Shown: one piece after another, positions 1 to 10,922 of the stretch
Numbering within the stretch: position 1 is the first letter of the stretch
Layout of the letters: every line of letters starts with the position of its first letter
NCBI GenBank assembly: GCA_023213395.1
Contig: CM041465.1
Span: 164,369,741-164,433,740, forward strand
DNA: 64,000 nt
Reading direction: 5' to 3'
Source: Cycas panzhihuaensis
Lineage: Eukaryota > Cycadophyta
Position numbers and translations under genes: made by a program
The notes under the pieces: model-generated
What the model was told of the DNA's origin: nothing
Databases searched by the model: none
Seen by the model: only the letters and a program-made list of their open reading frames with translations

Positions 1-59
1 ACTTGCTTAAAGAACCTTTCCTGTCCCTAAATATTGAATATCTTTGGCCACTCTTTCTT

Positions 60-400
60 CTACCTCATGCCACGAACCCCTTAAGGTAAAAGGTATATTA
101 CATAAAACGCCTTTAACCATTCTCATTGATAATGGTGCTTCACTTAATTTTATTGATATCTCCCTTGCTTAGTATTTGAATTTACATATGATTCTAAAAA
201 TGGGTTTCACTTGCTCTCTTCCAACCTAGTAAATACTCCATTATATAGGGATCATCAAAAGCTTTCATATTCAAATAGTGACATATCATTTAATATATGA
301 TTTCTATGCTCTTTCTATTGGAGGATTAGATGCCATCCTATGGGTCTAAGAACTATAAACTCTAAGCATCTATAATGCCAATAACTCCTCTACCAATCTA
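60..400 (+). pseudogene. Gypsy retropepsin (protease) fragment
   Basis: At 125-157 the frame reads IDNGASLNFID, matching the catalytic loop of plant Ty3/gypsy proteases, normally written D-S/T-G-A/S with a following NFI/NFID. The middle catalytic-loop residue is N instead of S. A stop follows within a few codons (at about 170), and a second family-like stretch, DAI, appears near 330. Retropepsin cleaves the Gag-Pol polyprotein; this copy cannot be expressed as a whole. Identification rests on a short motif, so the lineage is uncertain. Confidence 0.55.
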
Positions 401-929
401 TTTATACTTTTTAAAGATCATCTTGGGAAAACTCACAAGCTCCATGGCATTCCACCACCTCTTAGTCATAAATACTAAAACTAGTGTAGACTTAACAATT
501 TAGGAGGACTGATAAATACATCTTGCTATTTCAATTATAAAACTAATATTATGAAATGGGAAAATGTTGCCCATAATCAATTTCCAAACTTGTATTACAT
601 TTCAATATATGTGTTCCATCAATGGTTTCATCGTAGTCCAAAATGTTTCATAAGTTTTATATTTTATATTCATAATGCTTGCACATGTATCTAATTGGCA
701 TGCAATTCACTCTTGCACTCATTCACTTTATACAATACAGTATTTGGTGGCCTTGTCATAGGTTTTATAGCTTGTTTGCCATATGGGCTAACTACATATC
801 AATTAATATCCTCAATAAGTTTCTTGTCAATTTCCATGATGTCATAATTTGTTTTTCTTGTTTATTCTAATCTCATAGACCAGAGTAAACACTTCTGAGT
901 GAAGTCCACTAAGGGCACCTATCAGTGCA

Positions 930-1290
930 AAATTAACTTAAGATTCATTACCTGCTTAACAATATTAAAGTATGTCCTTTCATACACCTCAATGGTATGT
1001 CCTTCCATATACCATAAAAGTCTACAACTCTTTACCCCAATTCATAACATCCTTTATACTTTCCATTTCAATGAAATTCCATCCACCACTTCCCAAACTT
1101 TCTTCTCTATCCATAATAACAAACAAGTTATCACTGGCTCTCCTGATATCATTCAAGCTCATCATGACATTTTTTAGTTTCTCATCCAATGGGTCAACTC
1201 TAAGCTAGAAGTAGCAGAATGGGAGCTCGCATTGAAGTTTACATATCTATTTAAACTTTGTCTCAACTTCAAGGACTCAACATCTCAGGG
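930..1290 (+). pseudogene. Possible chromodomain-like tail of gypsy integrase
   Basis: Around 1180-1285 one frame reads LIQW, then LEVAEWE, then FKLCLNFKDS. This resembles the end of plant chromovirus polyproteins, where a short chromodomain gives V-L-I-Q-W, a T-W-E and an F-P-x-F-x-L-E-D. The order and spacing fit, but the similarity is weak and frames are broken. It lies immediately upstream of a purine tract and an LTR-like block, which is where this domain belongs. It could be chance. Confidence 0.35.
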
Positions 1291-1299
1291 GAGAAGACA

Positions 1300-1676
1300 T
1301 GTGACATAACTATCCTAACTGTGGGACCTAATTATTAGTACATGTGACCGTAAGACATGACGACTAGTGCTAATCCTTAATATATGTGTAAGTTGCCTAC
1401 TCCTATTGATAGTATTCATGTAAAAAGACCACTCTTGTCTATATAAGGCCTTAAAGAAGTAAACTAAGGATTATTGTATATTTGAAATTTTGTGTATTTG
1501 GTGTACTGTAGTACTACATTAGTTATCTTTAGTGGTTTTATTTTGTATTATATTATCTTTTGTAATAAATTTTATCTTGTTGCATTTATATTTTGTTTGT
1601 TATGTCCTTTGAGTTCTTCCCTTTACATACTTTGTAATCATTTATGGGATAGGTACATCCCAAAATCAATTGTACA
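1300..1676 (+). repeat. LTR-like block, probably 3' LTR of Z
   Basis: The block begins TGTGACATAAC and ends GTACA. It is preceded at 1287-1298 by CAGGGGAGAAGA, a good polypurine tract, and contains TATATAAG at 1440-1447 as a promoter-like box. No second copy is present in the window, so LTR status rests on the termini, the polypurine tract and the TATA box. It could instead be a solo LTR. Confidence 0.5.
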
Positions 1677-1684
1677 ACCTTAAG

Positions 1685-3253
1685 ATGACAAGTACTATGG
1701 CAAAACACATGCAATAGATTGAAGTAGTGAAGAACCAACTCAATACAATTGGTACAATAGTCACCAATAATGAGCTAATCACCTTGATTTTGAAGAGTCT
1801 ACCAAAATCTTATGAGAGTTTTATAACTAACTTGACAATAACTACTAAGCTTAACAAAATCACCTTTAATGAATTTGAAGGTTTATTATTATAGCACGAT
1901 GTTGAGAGGAAATGATAAAAGGTGAATCATCAGCCACATATGCAATAAGATATAATAATAAGAAACCTGTTGTGGGATCATGAGGATGGTCCAATATTTT
2001 TTAGTGGCCCAAACAAGTCAAAGGTGACAATATGTCAACATTGTGGCAATACAAGTGATTTGCAAAAGGATTACAACAAAGGGAAATATGATCTAAAGGA
2101 AAAAACAATCTAGTTAGTTTGCAAATAATGAGGAATCAAAAGGCAAACATTGCTTCATCCCTACTTGTCAGTTAGAGTATACTAGAGATTATGCATCATA
2201 TATTGACTCAAGAGCCTCTTGACGTATGACACGTTATAATGGTTCTGTCATATGTATGAGTCAAAATGTTAGTCTATTATACTTAAAGATGATATTGTAT
2301 TGATAATGAATGGAATTGGTGAAGTTCCAATGGTAACTCCTAATGGGGGTAATGTCTACATTTATAATATCTTATATGTGTTGAGATTAAAGGAAAATTT
2401 GATCTCAGTTGGCCAAATTAAACAAAAGAGCCCAAGTGTGAACTTTGAACATAGCAAATGCATTCTCATAAACAAGAACAAAAATGCTATTGCAACATCG
2501 ATGGTCTCTACAAATTGAAAGGAAAATCCGTAAATCATAATGCATTCATTACTAATGTGTCTAAAAAAAAAATCAATTACAACATGAGTGCATGGAACAT
2601 TTAAATTATGCTTGTCTTTAGTCAATGTTCAAATTGAATATGATTTATTGCTTACTTAATCTTGTCACTAAACGTTGTTTGTGTGAGGCTTGTATAATCC
2701 ATAAACAACACAATAAAAATTTTGAGAAAAATAAAGCATGGTATACAAAAGAGAAATTAGGTTTAGGTCATTTTGATACATGTGGATCAATGCCAATAAC
2801 ATCATTTGGAGGTGTTAAGCATCTTATAACCTTCATTGATAAATTTTCTAGGAAATTTTGGGTTTCTCCCACAAAGAATAAATTATAAACCTACCTTTGA
2901 TATGCTCAAACAAATCAAATAAGAAGTTGAAAATCAATATGAACACAAGCTCAAGATCCTCAGAGCTAATAATGGAAGTGAGTACACTTCTAACGAATTT
3001 TATCATGATTTTAAGGATTAAGGAATCAAGAGGTAGTTCACAAGTACATATATGCCAGAACATAATGGAGTTGTAAAAAGATTGAATAGGACATTGGTTT
3101 AAAAGGCTGATAAATGATGAAAGGTAGAATTTGTCAAATTCATTTTGAGTTGAAGTTATTAATACAACAATTTATTTGACAAACATGAGCTCCACCAAGG
3201 TGGTTTGAGATGTAACACCTGAAGAGGCATGGTCTAGTTTAAAATCAACAATA
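1685..3253 (+). pseudogene. copia-1 gag, protease and first part of integrase
   Basis: From 1685 the frame gives the end of copia Gag (LPKSYESFITNL is the usual UBN2-type motif). A degenerate zinc knuckle, CQHCGNTSDLQKDY, lies near 2032-2076 with its histidine and last cysteine lost. A protease loop YIDSRAS near 2199 replaces D-S-G with D-S-R. The GAG-pre-integrase stretch (LYVLRLKENLISVGQI) follows at about 2365-2425, then the integrase zinc finger and core (CEACIIHKQH; LITFIDKFSRKFW) at 2625-2888. The core continues in broken frames to the EAWSSLKS stretch at 3220-3250, where gypsy A interrupts it. Gag lacks its N-terminal part. Stops occur throughout. Confidence 0.85.
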
Positions 3254-3674
3254 TGTAGCATTCTTCTTAATTGTTGGTTGAATTCCACTTTACATTCTGA
3301 CCTACTTTCTTCTTTAGAAAACTAACTTCTATTATTAATTATGTATATAGTGTAGTCTACCCCCATTTGTAGTTATCATATATACTTTCAGATCTACTAT
3401 TTTCAGTCCTAGTTGGGACTAATCTAGGAAAAAACCTCGTTTCAAAGAGGGAGATTTCTAAGGTTATTAGTAGTTGTAAATTCTTAACACTTATTAATAT
3501 TTCATTCTATAATTAATTCTATGATCAATATTTTAGTGAATGTCTTAAAACTCTATCTTTTTTTTCTATGAATAGATTATATTACATAGTATATCTAAAG
3601 GTTTTTCTATAAAATAACCTAATCTTGTGTGCATTTCTATCACTATAGAGTGAATCCCTATCAAGAGTCCCACA
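3254..3674 (+). repeat. 5' LTR of gypsy A
   Basis: Begins TGTAGCATTCT and ends TCCCACA. It aligns along its length with 8758-9183, including the shared tract around TCCTAGTTGG and GGGAG. The two copies differ at many positions, pointing to an old insertion. TATATAG lies near 3343. Confidence 0.92.
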
Positions 3675-3676
3675 AG

Positions 3677-3689
3677 TGGTATCAAAGTC
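3677..3689 (+). promoter_or_regulatory. Primer-binding site of gypsy A
   Basis: TGGTATCAAAGTC lies 2 bp after the 5' LTR. It resembles the complement of the 3' end of plant initiator tRNA-Met (usually TGGTATCAGAGC), the normal primer for chromoviruses and many copia elements. Confidence 0.8.
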
Positions 3690-4326
3690 TCGTTCCTTCG
3701 GCCACCAAATTTTGTAAATAAGATTTTAGCAATCAATACTATTAAAATTCTTGCACAGATTATCATATCATGTTAACATACTGATAATGACTTATGTAAT
3801 CAAGCAGGTAATTATGTGAAGCATTAAGTAATATGTAATTTATAATGAACAATAAATAAAATGTGAATTATTCATCAAGCATTTATGATAAATATTAAGC
3901 ACATTAAGTGAAATATGCACACATCAATATAGCAATGTATACACAAGAAAGATATCATCATGAGACATTAGATTTATACATGAAAAACCTTGTTGATTGA
4001 TCATGTGATTACATTTATCTACCTACTTGATTATATAAGTTATCAAAATGTTAACATAGTGTGACAACTTATTAAAAAATTTTAACATAATATCAAAGCT
4101 TTGCATAAATCATTTCATAAATTTTAACAAAAACACTTATTTTAGCACGTAATATATTGCAAACAATAATACCATAGCTAATATCACATGTACCTTAGGT
4201 TTAAAGGGGCAATTTTTTTTTCCCTATAATGGAATTAAGATCTAGGAAGATCCTTGTACCGTGTAAGATGGTAAAGCACTCGTTAATAATATTAGAAGAT
4301 ATTACTAAAAGAATAGATTATTTAAC

Positions 4327-5270
4327 CATGAAAATGGCCTTCAGGCCCAAAGAAATAAAGTATGAAGTAGGAACTTAATTGGAGTAAATAAGGGTTGAAA
4401 TGAAAAATCAAAATGAATAATTCATAAGAAAATTTGACAACTTACAAGGATTGTTAAAAGGTCCTAAATTAGACAACAATAAGGATGAAGTAAGAACCTC
4501 CAATAGTGACGGAGTTTCTAGCCACCACGAAGAGAAAAAGAAACAAAATTCAAAAGTGGTCATAAATATGGACTAAAATACTCCAAGTTTCTCTTAGACA
4601 AATTTAACTCAAAAATCAAAGAATATTTAAAGCTAGATTATTCAGATGGATCTTTACTTTGAAATGCAACTCAAATTATGAACCAAATATTGGTTGTATC
4701 CCTCTATCTATGTGGCAAAGTGATCAAATGGTTCCATTGGTGGAGTAGGGATCATAAGGAAATAACCCATTACAACTATGATTTTTTGAAAACCTTGTTG
4801 ACAAAATAATACAAAGACACTTACAGCATAGATTACTTCTCACAACTAATGATTCTATAGCAAAGAAGCATTGTCCAAGCTTACATAGAGGAATTCTAAA
4901 ACCTATAGAGCTTGCTTATCTCTAAAATTAACTTTGACTTATTACTTGAAGTTTATATCAAAGGCCTCAAAGGAAATATCAAGTTTTGACTAAAAACATT
5001 GAATGTAGGGTTGTTAAAGGAAGCAATTAGACAAGAATAAAATATAAAAGTAAAATTTAGATAGTAACATCAGAATTTTATTTATATAGATGACCATCTC
5101 ATACCTATGGGGTAAAGTAGTAGAGTAAATTGGTTCCAATCAGGCACAAAAGTTGACCCACCACTTACATAATAGAATAAAAGCAAACATTCAAAGGAAA
5201 AACACCTTTGAAGAGGGACATGCTCTGACTGCAACAACAAATGGAGCCAAGATCATAAATGTCCAGCAAA
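4327..5270 (+). pseudogene. gypsy A gag
   Basis: A plausible start MKMAFRPKEIKYE lies at 4327. The frame is then broken many times through the capsid region. At about 5217-5262 a zinc knuckle reads CSDCNNKWSQDHKC, the C-x2-C-x7-H-x-C spacing typical of plant chromovirus Gag. Gag packages the element RNA. The capsid part was placed by position between PBS and knuckle more than by clear motifs. Confidence 0.65.
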
Positions 5271-5399
5271 GAAAGTCTTCATGCAAAACAATGAAGAGAA
5301 AGTATAAGAGGAGGAACTAGAAAAAACATAATTACTAGAGGAAAATGAAGAAAAAATAGAGGAATTACTGAATGACATGGATTTCCAAAATTCTAAAAT

Positions 5400-6640
5400 T
5401 TCTTTGTAGGTAATTATCAAAGAGGCAAACACACCATAGACACTCTGCTTCAAAGAGACCATCGTGAATGACAACATATTGATGTTAGTAGATAGTGATA
5501 ATACAACTAACTTCATCCACAAACTAATAACAATCAAGATTAGACTCTAAGTTAAGTTGTTAAAGTAATTCAATGTCAGAATAACCAATGGAAAGAGTAT
5601 GCCATATAGAGGATTTTTGTGACAAGGTCCACCTACAAATCTTTAACTACTCAGTAAGCACATGTATGTTTGCCATACCTATTGGAGGGGTTAATGTGGT
5701 TCTAGGAATGCAATGTCTTTAGAACTTGGAGATCATTGTCATCAGCTATAAAATACGATTCATGAGTTGCTTTTAGAAAAGATGTAAATACAAACCACAG
5801 GTCCTTACCACACCCCAACTTAGCGTCATCTCATCGAATGGAGAAAGCTTCAGAAGAAAACAAAATCCTATAGCCTATATTATGTCTTACAACAAAGTTT
5901 CAATTGAAGATGTTCCATAGGAAGTCTAAGTTGTCATTGATTAATGTGGTAGAGTCTTTGAGGATTTACTCAAGGAGCTATCATTGCCTTGTGGAAATAA
6001 ACATGCAATTGAGCTAGTACCTGGAGCTACACCAATAAATATTTGGCCCTACAAATACTCGTACCAATTCCAAAAAGAAAATAGAGTAGATCATCAAAGA
6101 TTTACTATAACAAGGGTTCATTGCATCCAACACCAACCTATATGCTTCACAAATGATTCTGAGTTGAAAAAAGGATGTATTCTATCAAACGTGCATCAAT
6201 TATCATACCTTCAATAAATTGACAATAAAAAATAAATATCCAATTCTACAAATTGATAACCTATTAAACAAACTACATAGAGCCAAATTCTTTTCTAAAA
6301 ATGATCTTTGGTTTCGTTATTATCAGATCTATATTAAAATTGAAGATGTATACAAGATAACTTTCAAAACACACAATGGACTATTTGAGTTTTGGGTGAT
6401 GCCTTTTAGACTAATAAATGCCCCAACAACCTTCCAAAGCATTATAAATGGGATGCTAAAACTATTCATAAGGAAGTTTATTCTAGTATTCTTTGACGAC
6501 ATGTTCATCTATATTCGAACTTGGCAGGAGTATTTATAGCAAATTCAAGCAATATTAAAAGTTTTTGAAGATAACCAATTCTTCACAAACGACGCTAAAT
6601 ACACTAGTGGATGAATAGAGCTAAATATTTAAGACATATC
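5400..6640 (+). pseudogene. gypsy A protease and reverse transcriptase
   Basis: The protease loop LVDSDNTTNFIH lies near 5487-5522, where the usual form is V-D-S-G-S/A-T-H-N-F. The glycine is replaced, so it would be inactive. RT begins near 5985 with AIELVPGATPIN, a standard gypsy N-terminal motif, and continues at 6219-6539 with TIKNKYPILQIDNLL, the F-S-K-x-D-L motif (FFSKNDL), FEFWVMPFRLINAPTTFQ, and the catalytic box reading FFDDMFIYIRTWQEYL. Two aspartates of that box are kept. The segment between 6075 and 6215 is scrambled by frameshifts. Confidence 0.85.
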
Positions 6641-6879
6641 ATCATATAAGGAGTTGTCAAAATAAACCCCCAAAAACTCCAAGCCAATGTGGATTGGCCC
6701 ACTCCCAAAAATGTCACAAGTGTTGGGAGTTTCTTGGATGCTACAAAATTCTTATATCACTTCATCAAAGGTTACATAGGGATAGTTGTACCATTGATTG
6801 ATTTAACAAAAAAGAAAGCATTCTTATTAGGCAAACTAGTAGAAGAGGCTTTCTAAAAATTAAAGAAAGCAGCAAACTA

Positions 6880-8130
6880 GTAGAAAAGGCTTTCTAAAAA
6901 TTAAAGAAAGCCATAATAACAACCCTAGTTTTAGCCATACCAGATTTTAGGTAGACCTTGGAGTTGGAATATGATACTTTAGGAGTTAGAATAGGAGTGG
7001 TCCTCATCTAAAACAACTACCCCTTAGCCTATGAAAGTCAAAAGCTAAATTTAAAAGAACACTTGAAGCATGTTTATAATGAGGAGATACTTGCAATCAT
7101 ACACGCCATCCACCAATGGTGCAAATATCTATTAGGGAGCAAACTCATTATCAAAACTAATCATGAAAGCCCAAAAAAATTTCTAGATAAAAATTCATTG
7201 ATGGGGGAAAAATAAAAATGGGTAAGCAAGTTATAATATTTTGATTTAGACATCATATACAAGGAAGAGAAGGAGAATGTAGTCAAAGATGCATTATCTA
7301 GGATTCCAAAAGATGCAACTTTTCAAGAAATATCAGTCATTACTCCTAGCTAGATGCAAGATCTTTCTTAGGAGTACTTGCACGACCCAATATCACAACA
7401 AATTCTATAGAAGATCTAAGATGGGATACAGATATAATACAAATTCAAAATTGACCTAATATTACACCATAGGAAGAACATTATCCCATAAACATCGACA
7501 TTAAAAAGTAAGATTCTATAAGAGGTACACTCAACACCACTACTAGGATATATCAACATTGATAAGATGTATTAACAAATCTACAACACATTTTTCTGGA
7601 AGAGAATGAAAGTAGATGTTTATAAATTTGTATTAGAATGTGATGTTTGCTATTGTTTCAACCATTACACGTACCAGATCATAAATGGGAAGAGATTTCA
7701 ATGGATTTTATAATAAGCCTTCCCAAATCAAAGGGTAAAGATGCAATTTTTGTCACAATCTATTAATTAAATAAATATGTACATTGTAGAGGCACTCGAG
7801 CCATAGTCAAGCCTAGTTAGAAAGTTGACCTGTTCATTAAGGAAATCTATTGACTGCATATTTTCTTAAAGTCATTGTAAACGACTGTGACACAAAATTT
7901 ACAAGCATTTTTTTGTGAGAGATGTTTTGATAAGTACGCACCAAACCCATAATAAGTGTAGCATATCATTCACAAATAGATAACTAGACAAAAGTAATAG
8001 ACAAATGTCTAGAAGAATATCTTTAAAATTTCTCATTAGGCAAATAAATGTACTATCATAAATGATATGGTTGAATGGTGGTACAATAACCTTTATTACT
8101 CATTAGCCAAAATGACCCCCTTCTAGGCTT
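6880..8130 (+). pseudogene. gypsy A RNase H and integrase core
   Basis: RNase H-like text appears at about 7020-7310: PLAYESQKLN, then YNEEILAIIHAIHQWCKYLLG, then KEEKENVVKDALSR. The integrase HHCC region and core follow, with [20 protein letters not shown] near 7690-7745, the D-C-D-T-K-F-T stretch at about 7890-7910, and AYHSQ-like text near 7965. Stops break every block. A 41-bp direct duplication at 6830-6907 shifts the frame at the RT/RNase H junction. Confidence 0.8.
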
Positions 8131-8149
8131 TGTATGGGTATGAACCCTC

Positions 8150-8690
8150 ATCCCTCCTCACCTAAGTCAATAACTCCTATATGTTGGTTGTACAAGGCCA
8201 ATAAGAATAGATGACTCAAACAGTGTGAATCTTGAAGGACAATCTCAATTTAGCAAGAAACCACATAGAGTAACAAATTAATTTACATAGGTCAAAGTGA
8301 TCTTTTAAGATAGGAGATTGAGTATTCTTAAGGCTTTAACATTACAAACAAACAACCTTCCAACAAACAAGAAATCTCAAAGTGCAACCACATTTTTGTG
8401 GACCATATCAAATTTTGGACAAGATTGGAGAGAGTTTATTAGCTTGATCTACCACCCACCAATAAAATCCATAATATATTCCATGTCTCATACCTTAAAC
8501 CTAAATTAGGATAAACCACAATGACCTAAACCAAACTCCCTATTTTAAACAACAAAGAGAAGCTGGTTGTAGATCATAAATGTATTCTTTAGATTAGGAC
8601 TAAGCAACTACGTTCCAAGGAGATTTACTAGTATTTGATAAAGTGGAAAGACCTTGATGAAGAGAATGCAATATGCAAATAGAATAATGG
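8150..8690 (+). pseudogene. gypsy A integrase tail with chromodomain-like end
   Basis: About 8280-8310 reads GDXVFLRL-type integrase C-terminal text in broken frames. Near 8590-8680 the frame gives RTKQLRSKEIYQYLIKWKDL. This ends in the Y-L-I-K-W-K box of a chromodomain and matches the tail of element D, which has RTKELRSKKVKKYLIKWK. In chromoviruses this domain is thought to steer integration to particular chromatin. The distal tryptophan and helix are mutated here. Confidence 0.75.
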
Positions 8691-8740
8691 TACCAATAAC
8701 ATTTGCATAACCCCATGCTTTAAGGGCAAAGTATGTTCTT

Positions 8741-8755
8741 AAGGGGGGTGAGGAA
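8741..8755 (+). promoter_or_regulatory. Polypurine tract of gypsy A
   Basis: AAGGGGGGTGAGGAA directly precedes the 3' LTR and is the expected plus-strand primer site. Confidence 0.8.
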
Positions 8756-8757
8756 CT

Positions 8758-9183
8758 TGTAGCATTCTCACTAATTGTTGGTCAATTTCTACTTTAAATT
8801 CTTGCCACATTCTTTTTTTTTTATATGACTTATATTGTTAATTCCATTCTTTGCCTATATATAAGGCAACTTACCCCACTTTATAATCATCACATGCACT
8901 TTTGAATATGCTATTTTTAGTCCTAGTTGGAATTATTTAGGGAGGACACCTCATGTCAAAGAGGGAGTTTTCTCATAGCAATTGTAAGTTCATGATAATT
9001 ATTAATATTTCAGGCTATAATTAATTCTACGATCAATATTCTAGTAAATGTTTAAAAAATCTCTCTTTTTATTTTTGCAAATAGCTTATATTACATAGTA
9101 TATCTAGAGTTTATTTTATAAAATAGCCTAGTCTTGGGTGTATTTCTATTGTTTTAGTGTGAATCCTTGCCAAGATTTCCACA
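8758..9183 (+). repeat. 3' LTR of gypsy A
   Basis: Begins TGTAGCATTCTCAC and ends TTCCACA, matching 3254-3674. TATATATAAGG near 8857 is the likely promoter box. It is followed by target duplication CAATA at 9184-9188. Confidence 0.92.
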
Positions 9184-10554
9184 CAATAAGCCATCATAAA
9201 ACCTTTGGTTACATAACGTGCATGTAAATTCTAAAGGAGAAACAACAAAAATTTGATGATAAAAGCTTCAAATATATTTTTATTAGTTACAGTGAAGTAA
9301 GCAAAGCTTATAGGGTAATAGAGTTAAAAATAAAGAAAATACATATAATGTGCGATGTTATTTTTTAATAAGGTAAAAAAGAAATTGATTTAAGCTCATT
9401 GCAATTCCCTCAAAGCAAAGGAAAAGAGATTGAAGAACAACTTAAACAAGTTCTTCCAAGCAAATTGGTGATTTAGATCCTAATAACACAATGATTGATA
9501 ATGTTGATGATGTTGAGGATACTAAAAATGAGGTCACTTATTTCCCCAAAGAAAACCCAAATAGCATCTTAGATAGTTTTTGATACACAATTACCCAAGA
9601 CGAAAAATGCAAATACAAATTGAGATCTACATAAGAGGTCAAGAGTGTATTTCTTAAAGGAGAATTAACAAAACAAGTTTATACGGAACAACTGCCAGGA
9701 TAGGTTGAAAAACATAAGGAGCATTTAGTATGTCACCTAAGGAAGGCTTTACATGGTTTGAAATAGGTGCCTAAAGCTTGGCAATCCAAGATTGATGAAT
9801 ATTCTCTAAAGAGTAGATTTGTGAGATTTGTAGAAGACTTAAACATATACATAAAAGCTCAAGGTGGCAAGTTTATAACCTTTGTTATGTTGTATGTTGA
9901 TGATTTGGTGATATCAAGTAATGATACTTCAATGGCTGAAGACTTGAAGAAATGTTAGAAAAATAATTTTGAAATAAAAAGCCTTGATCTACTCCATTAT
10001 TTTCTTAGAGCAGATGTTTAGCAAAGACCCAATAAGATATTTATCCCTTAAGCTAAATACACATAGGAACTACTAAAGTGATTTCAAATGGAAATTTGTA
10101 AATTTGTAATGACTCTAATGAAAATAGATTTGAAATTATTAGCACAAGGTGAATGAAAGCAGGTAAATGATACTTTGTATAGGCAACAAGTTGGTAGTTT
10201 ATCTTATTTGACTACAACTAGATCCAACAATGTCTATAGAGTTGGTATGGTATCTAATTTTATGATAGAACCAAGGCAAAGTCATTGCAAAGGTGCAAAG
10301 CGAATATTTTGATCTTTACATGGAACTTTGTAATATGGACTTGAATTTTCTCATAATGATAACTTCAAGTTGATAGGATTTTCTAACTCTAGTTAGGTCA
10401 GATATGCTAATAATAGAAATAATAAGAAACAACCCAGTGTTACACTTTCATCAATTGAAGCAGAATATAAAGTAGCAATTGAAACAACATATGAAGCCAT
10501 TTGGTTGAAATAAATTCTTGGTGATTTAAGTCTGTATTAGGAAGATGTTACAAA
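9184..10554 (+). pseudogene. copia-1 integrase end, RT and start of RNase H
   Basis: Immediately after gypsy A the copia integrase tail resumes: KTFGYITCM, then KYIFISYSEVSKAYRV at about 9278-9320. RT follows. QLPG and LRKALHGLK lie near 9690-9765. An open stretch at 9767-9958 has PKAWQSKIDEY and the catalytic box MLYVDDLVIS at about 9886-9915. LDLLHYFLRADV is near 9980 and LYRQQVGSLSYLTTTRSN near 10170-10240. RNase H text (SSIEAEYKVAIETTYEAIWLK) runs to the ACAAA at 10550-10554, where copia-2 is inserted. There are several in-frame stops. Confidence 0.88.
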
Positions 10555-10910
10555 TGTTAGAGGTTAATGTTTATTTTGAGGGGTCATGAACCCCCTCCCT
10601 CCTTTGTTTTTGTATTATAATGTATTAGAATTATAATTATTCATAAGTGATGAGTCAATAAGAGGTCACCACTCTCATATCACATCTATTAAATTAGATA
10701 GGAATATCATTCTTGTAATTAGTATGTAAAATAGATATAGGCCAGTTGTAATTAAGAAAAGGTAGAAAAGTGAAGTGAGGATCATTAAATTAATGTAATA
10801 TGTAACTATTATTGAATAAATATTTATTAAAATTTTAGAATTGATTTCTAAGATTTTGATAGCTAATCCTATCAATTAATGCTCTCAGTGCATACCCTAT
10901 TGCAATATTC
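10555..10910 (+). repeat. 5' LTR of copia-2
   Basis: Begins TGTTAGAGGTTAATG. It matches the split 3' LTR in two blocks: 10560-10660 with 17112-17215, and 10663-10905 with 37193-37428. The exact right border is uncertain by a few bases (10906-10911). Confidence 0.9.
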
Positions 10911-10911
10911 A

Positions 10912-10922
10912 TGGTATCAAAG
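10912..10922 (+). promoter_or_regulatory. Primer-binding site of copia-2
   Basis: TGGTATCAAAG just inside the 5' LTR is like the complement of the initiator tRNA-Met 3' end, the standard copia primer site. Confidence 0.75.

Larger units (their letters stand above)
1..1676 (+). mobile_element. Remnant of a Ty3/gypsy element (Z), 3' part
   Basis: A retropepsin-like motif lies near the left edge, a possible chromodomain-like tail near 1200-1290, then a purine-rich tract and an LTR-like block. The roughly 2.5 kb of reverse transcriptase, RNase H and integrase expected between protease and tail is missing, so an internal deletion around 500-900 is inferred. All frames carry stops. The left end is outside the window. 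The right end abuts mid-gag of copia-1, so one of the two elements is truncated at this junction. The whole is an old, non-functional copy. Confidence 0.55.
3254..9183 (+). mobile_element. Chromovirus-type Ty3/gypsy element A, complete ends
   Basis: Two about 420-bp LTRs, a primer-binding site, a polypurine tract and a target duplication are all present. The 5 bp before the left LTR (3249-3253) and after the right LTR (9184-9188) are both CAATA. Between them lie gag, protease, RT, RNase H, integrase and a chromodomain-like tail in the normal gypsy order. All coding parts carry many stops and frameshifts. The element is inserted into the integrase of copia-1, so it is younger than copia-1. It belongs to the same broad family as element D. 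Confidence 0.93.

Noticed and set aside
899-1208. Two overlapping plus-strand frames of about 80-90 codons as host genes
   Set aside because: No motif or gene structure; they fall between gypsy protease and LTR-like DNA and are probably decayed pol tail.
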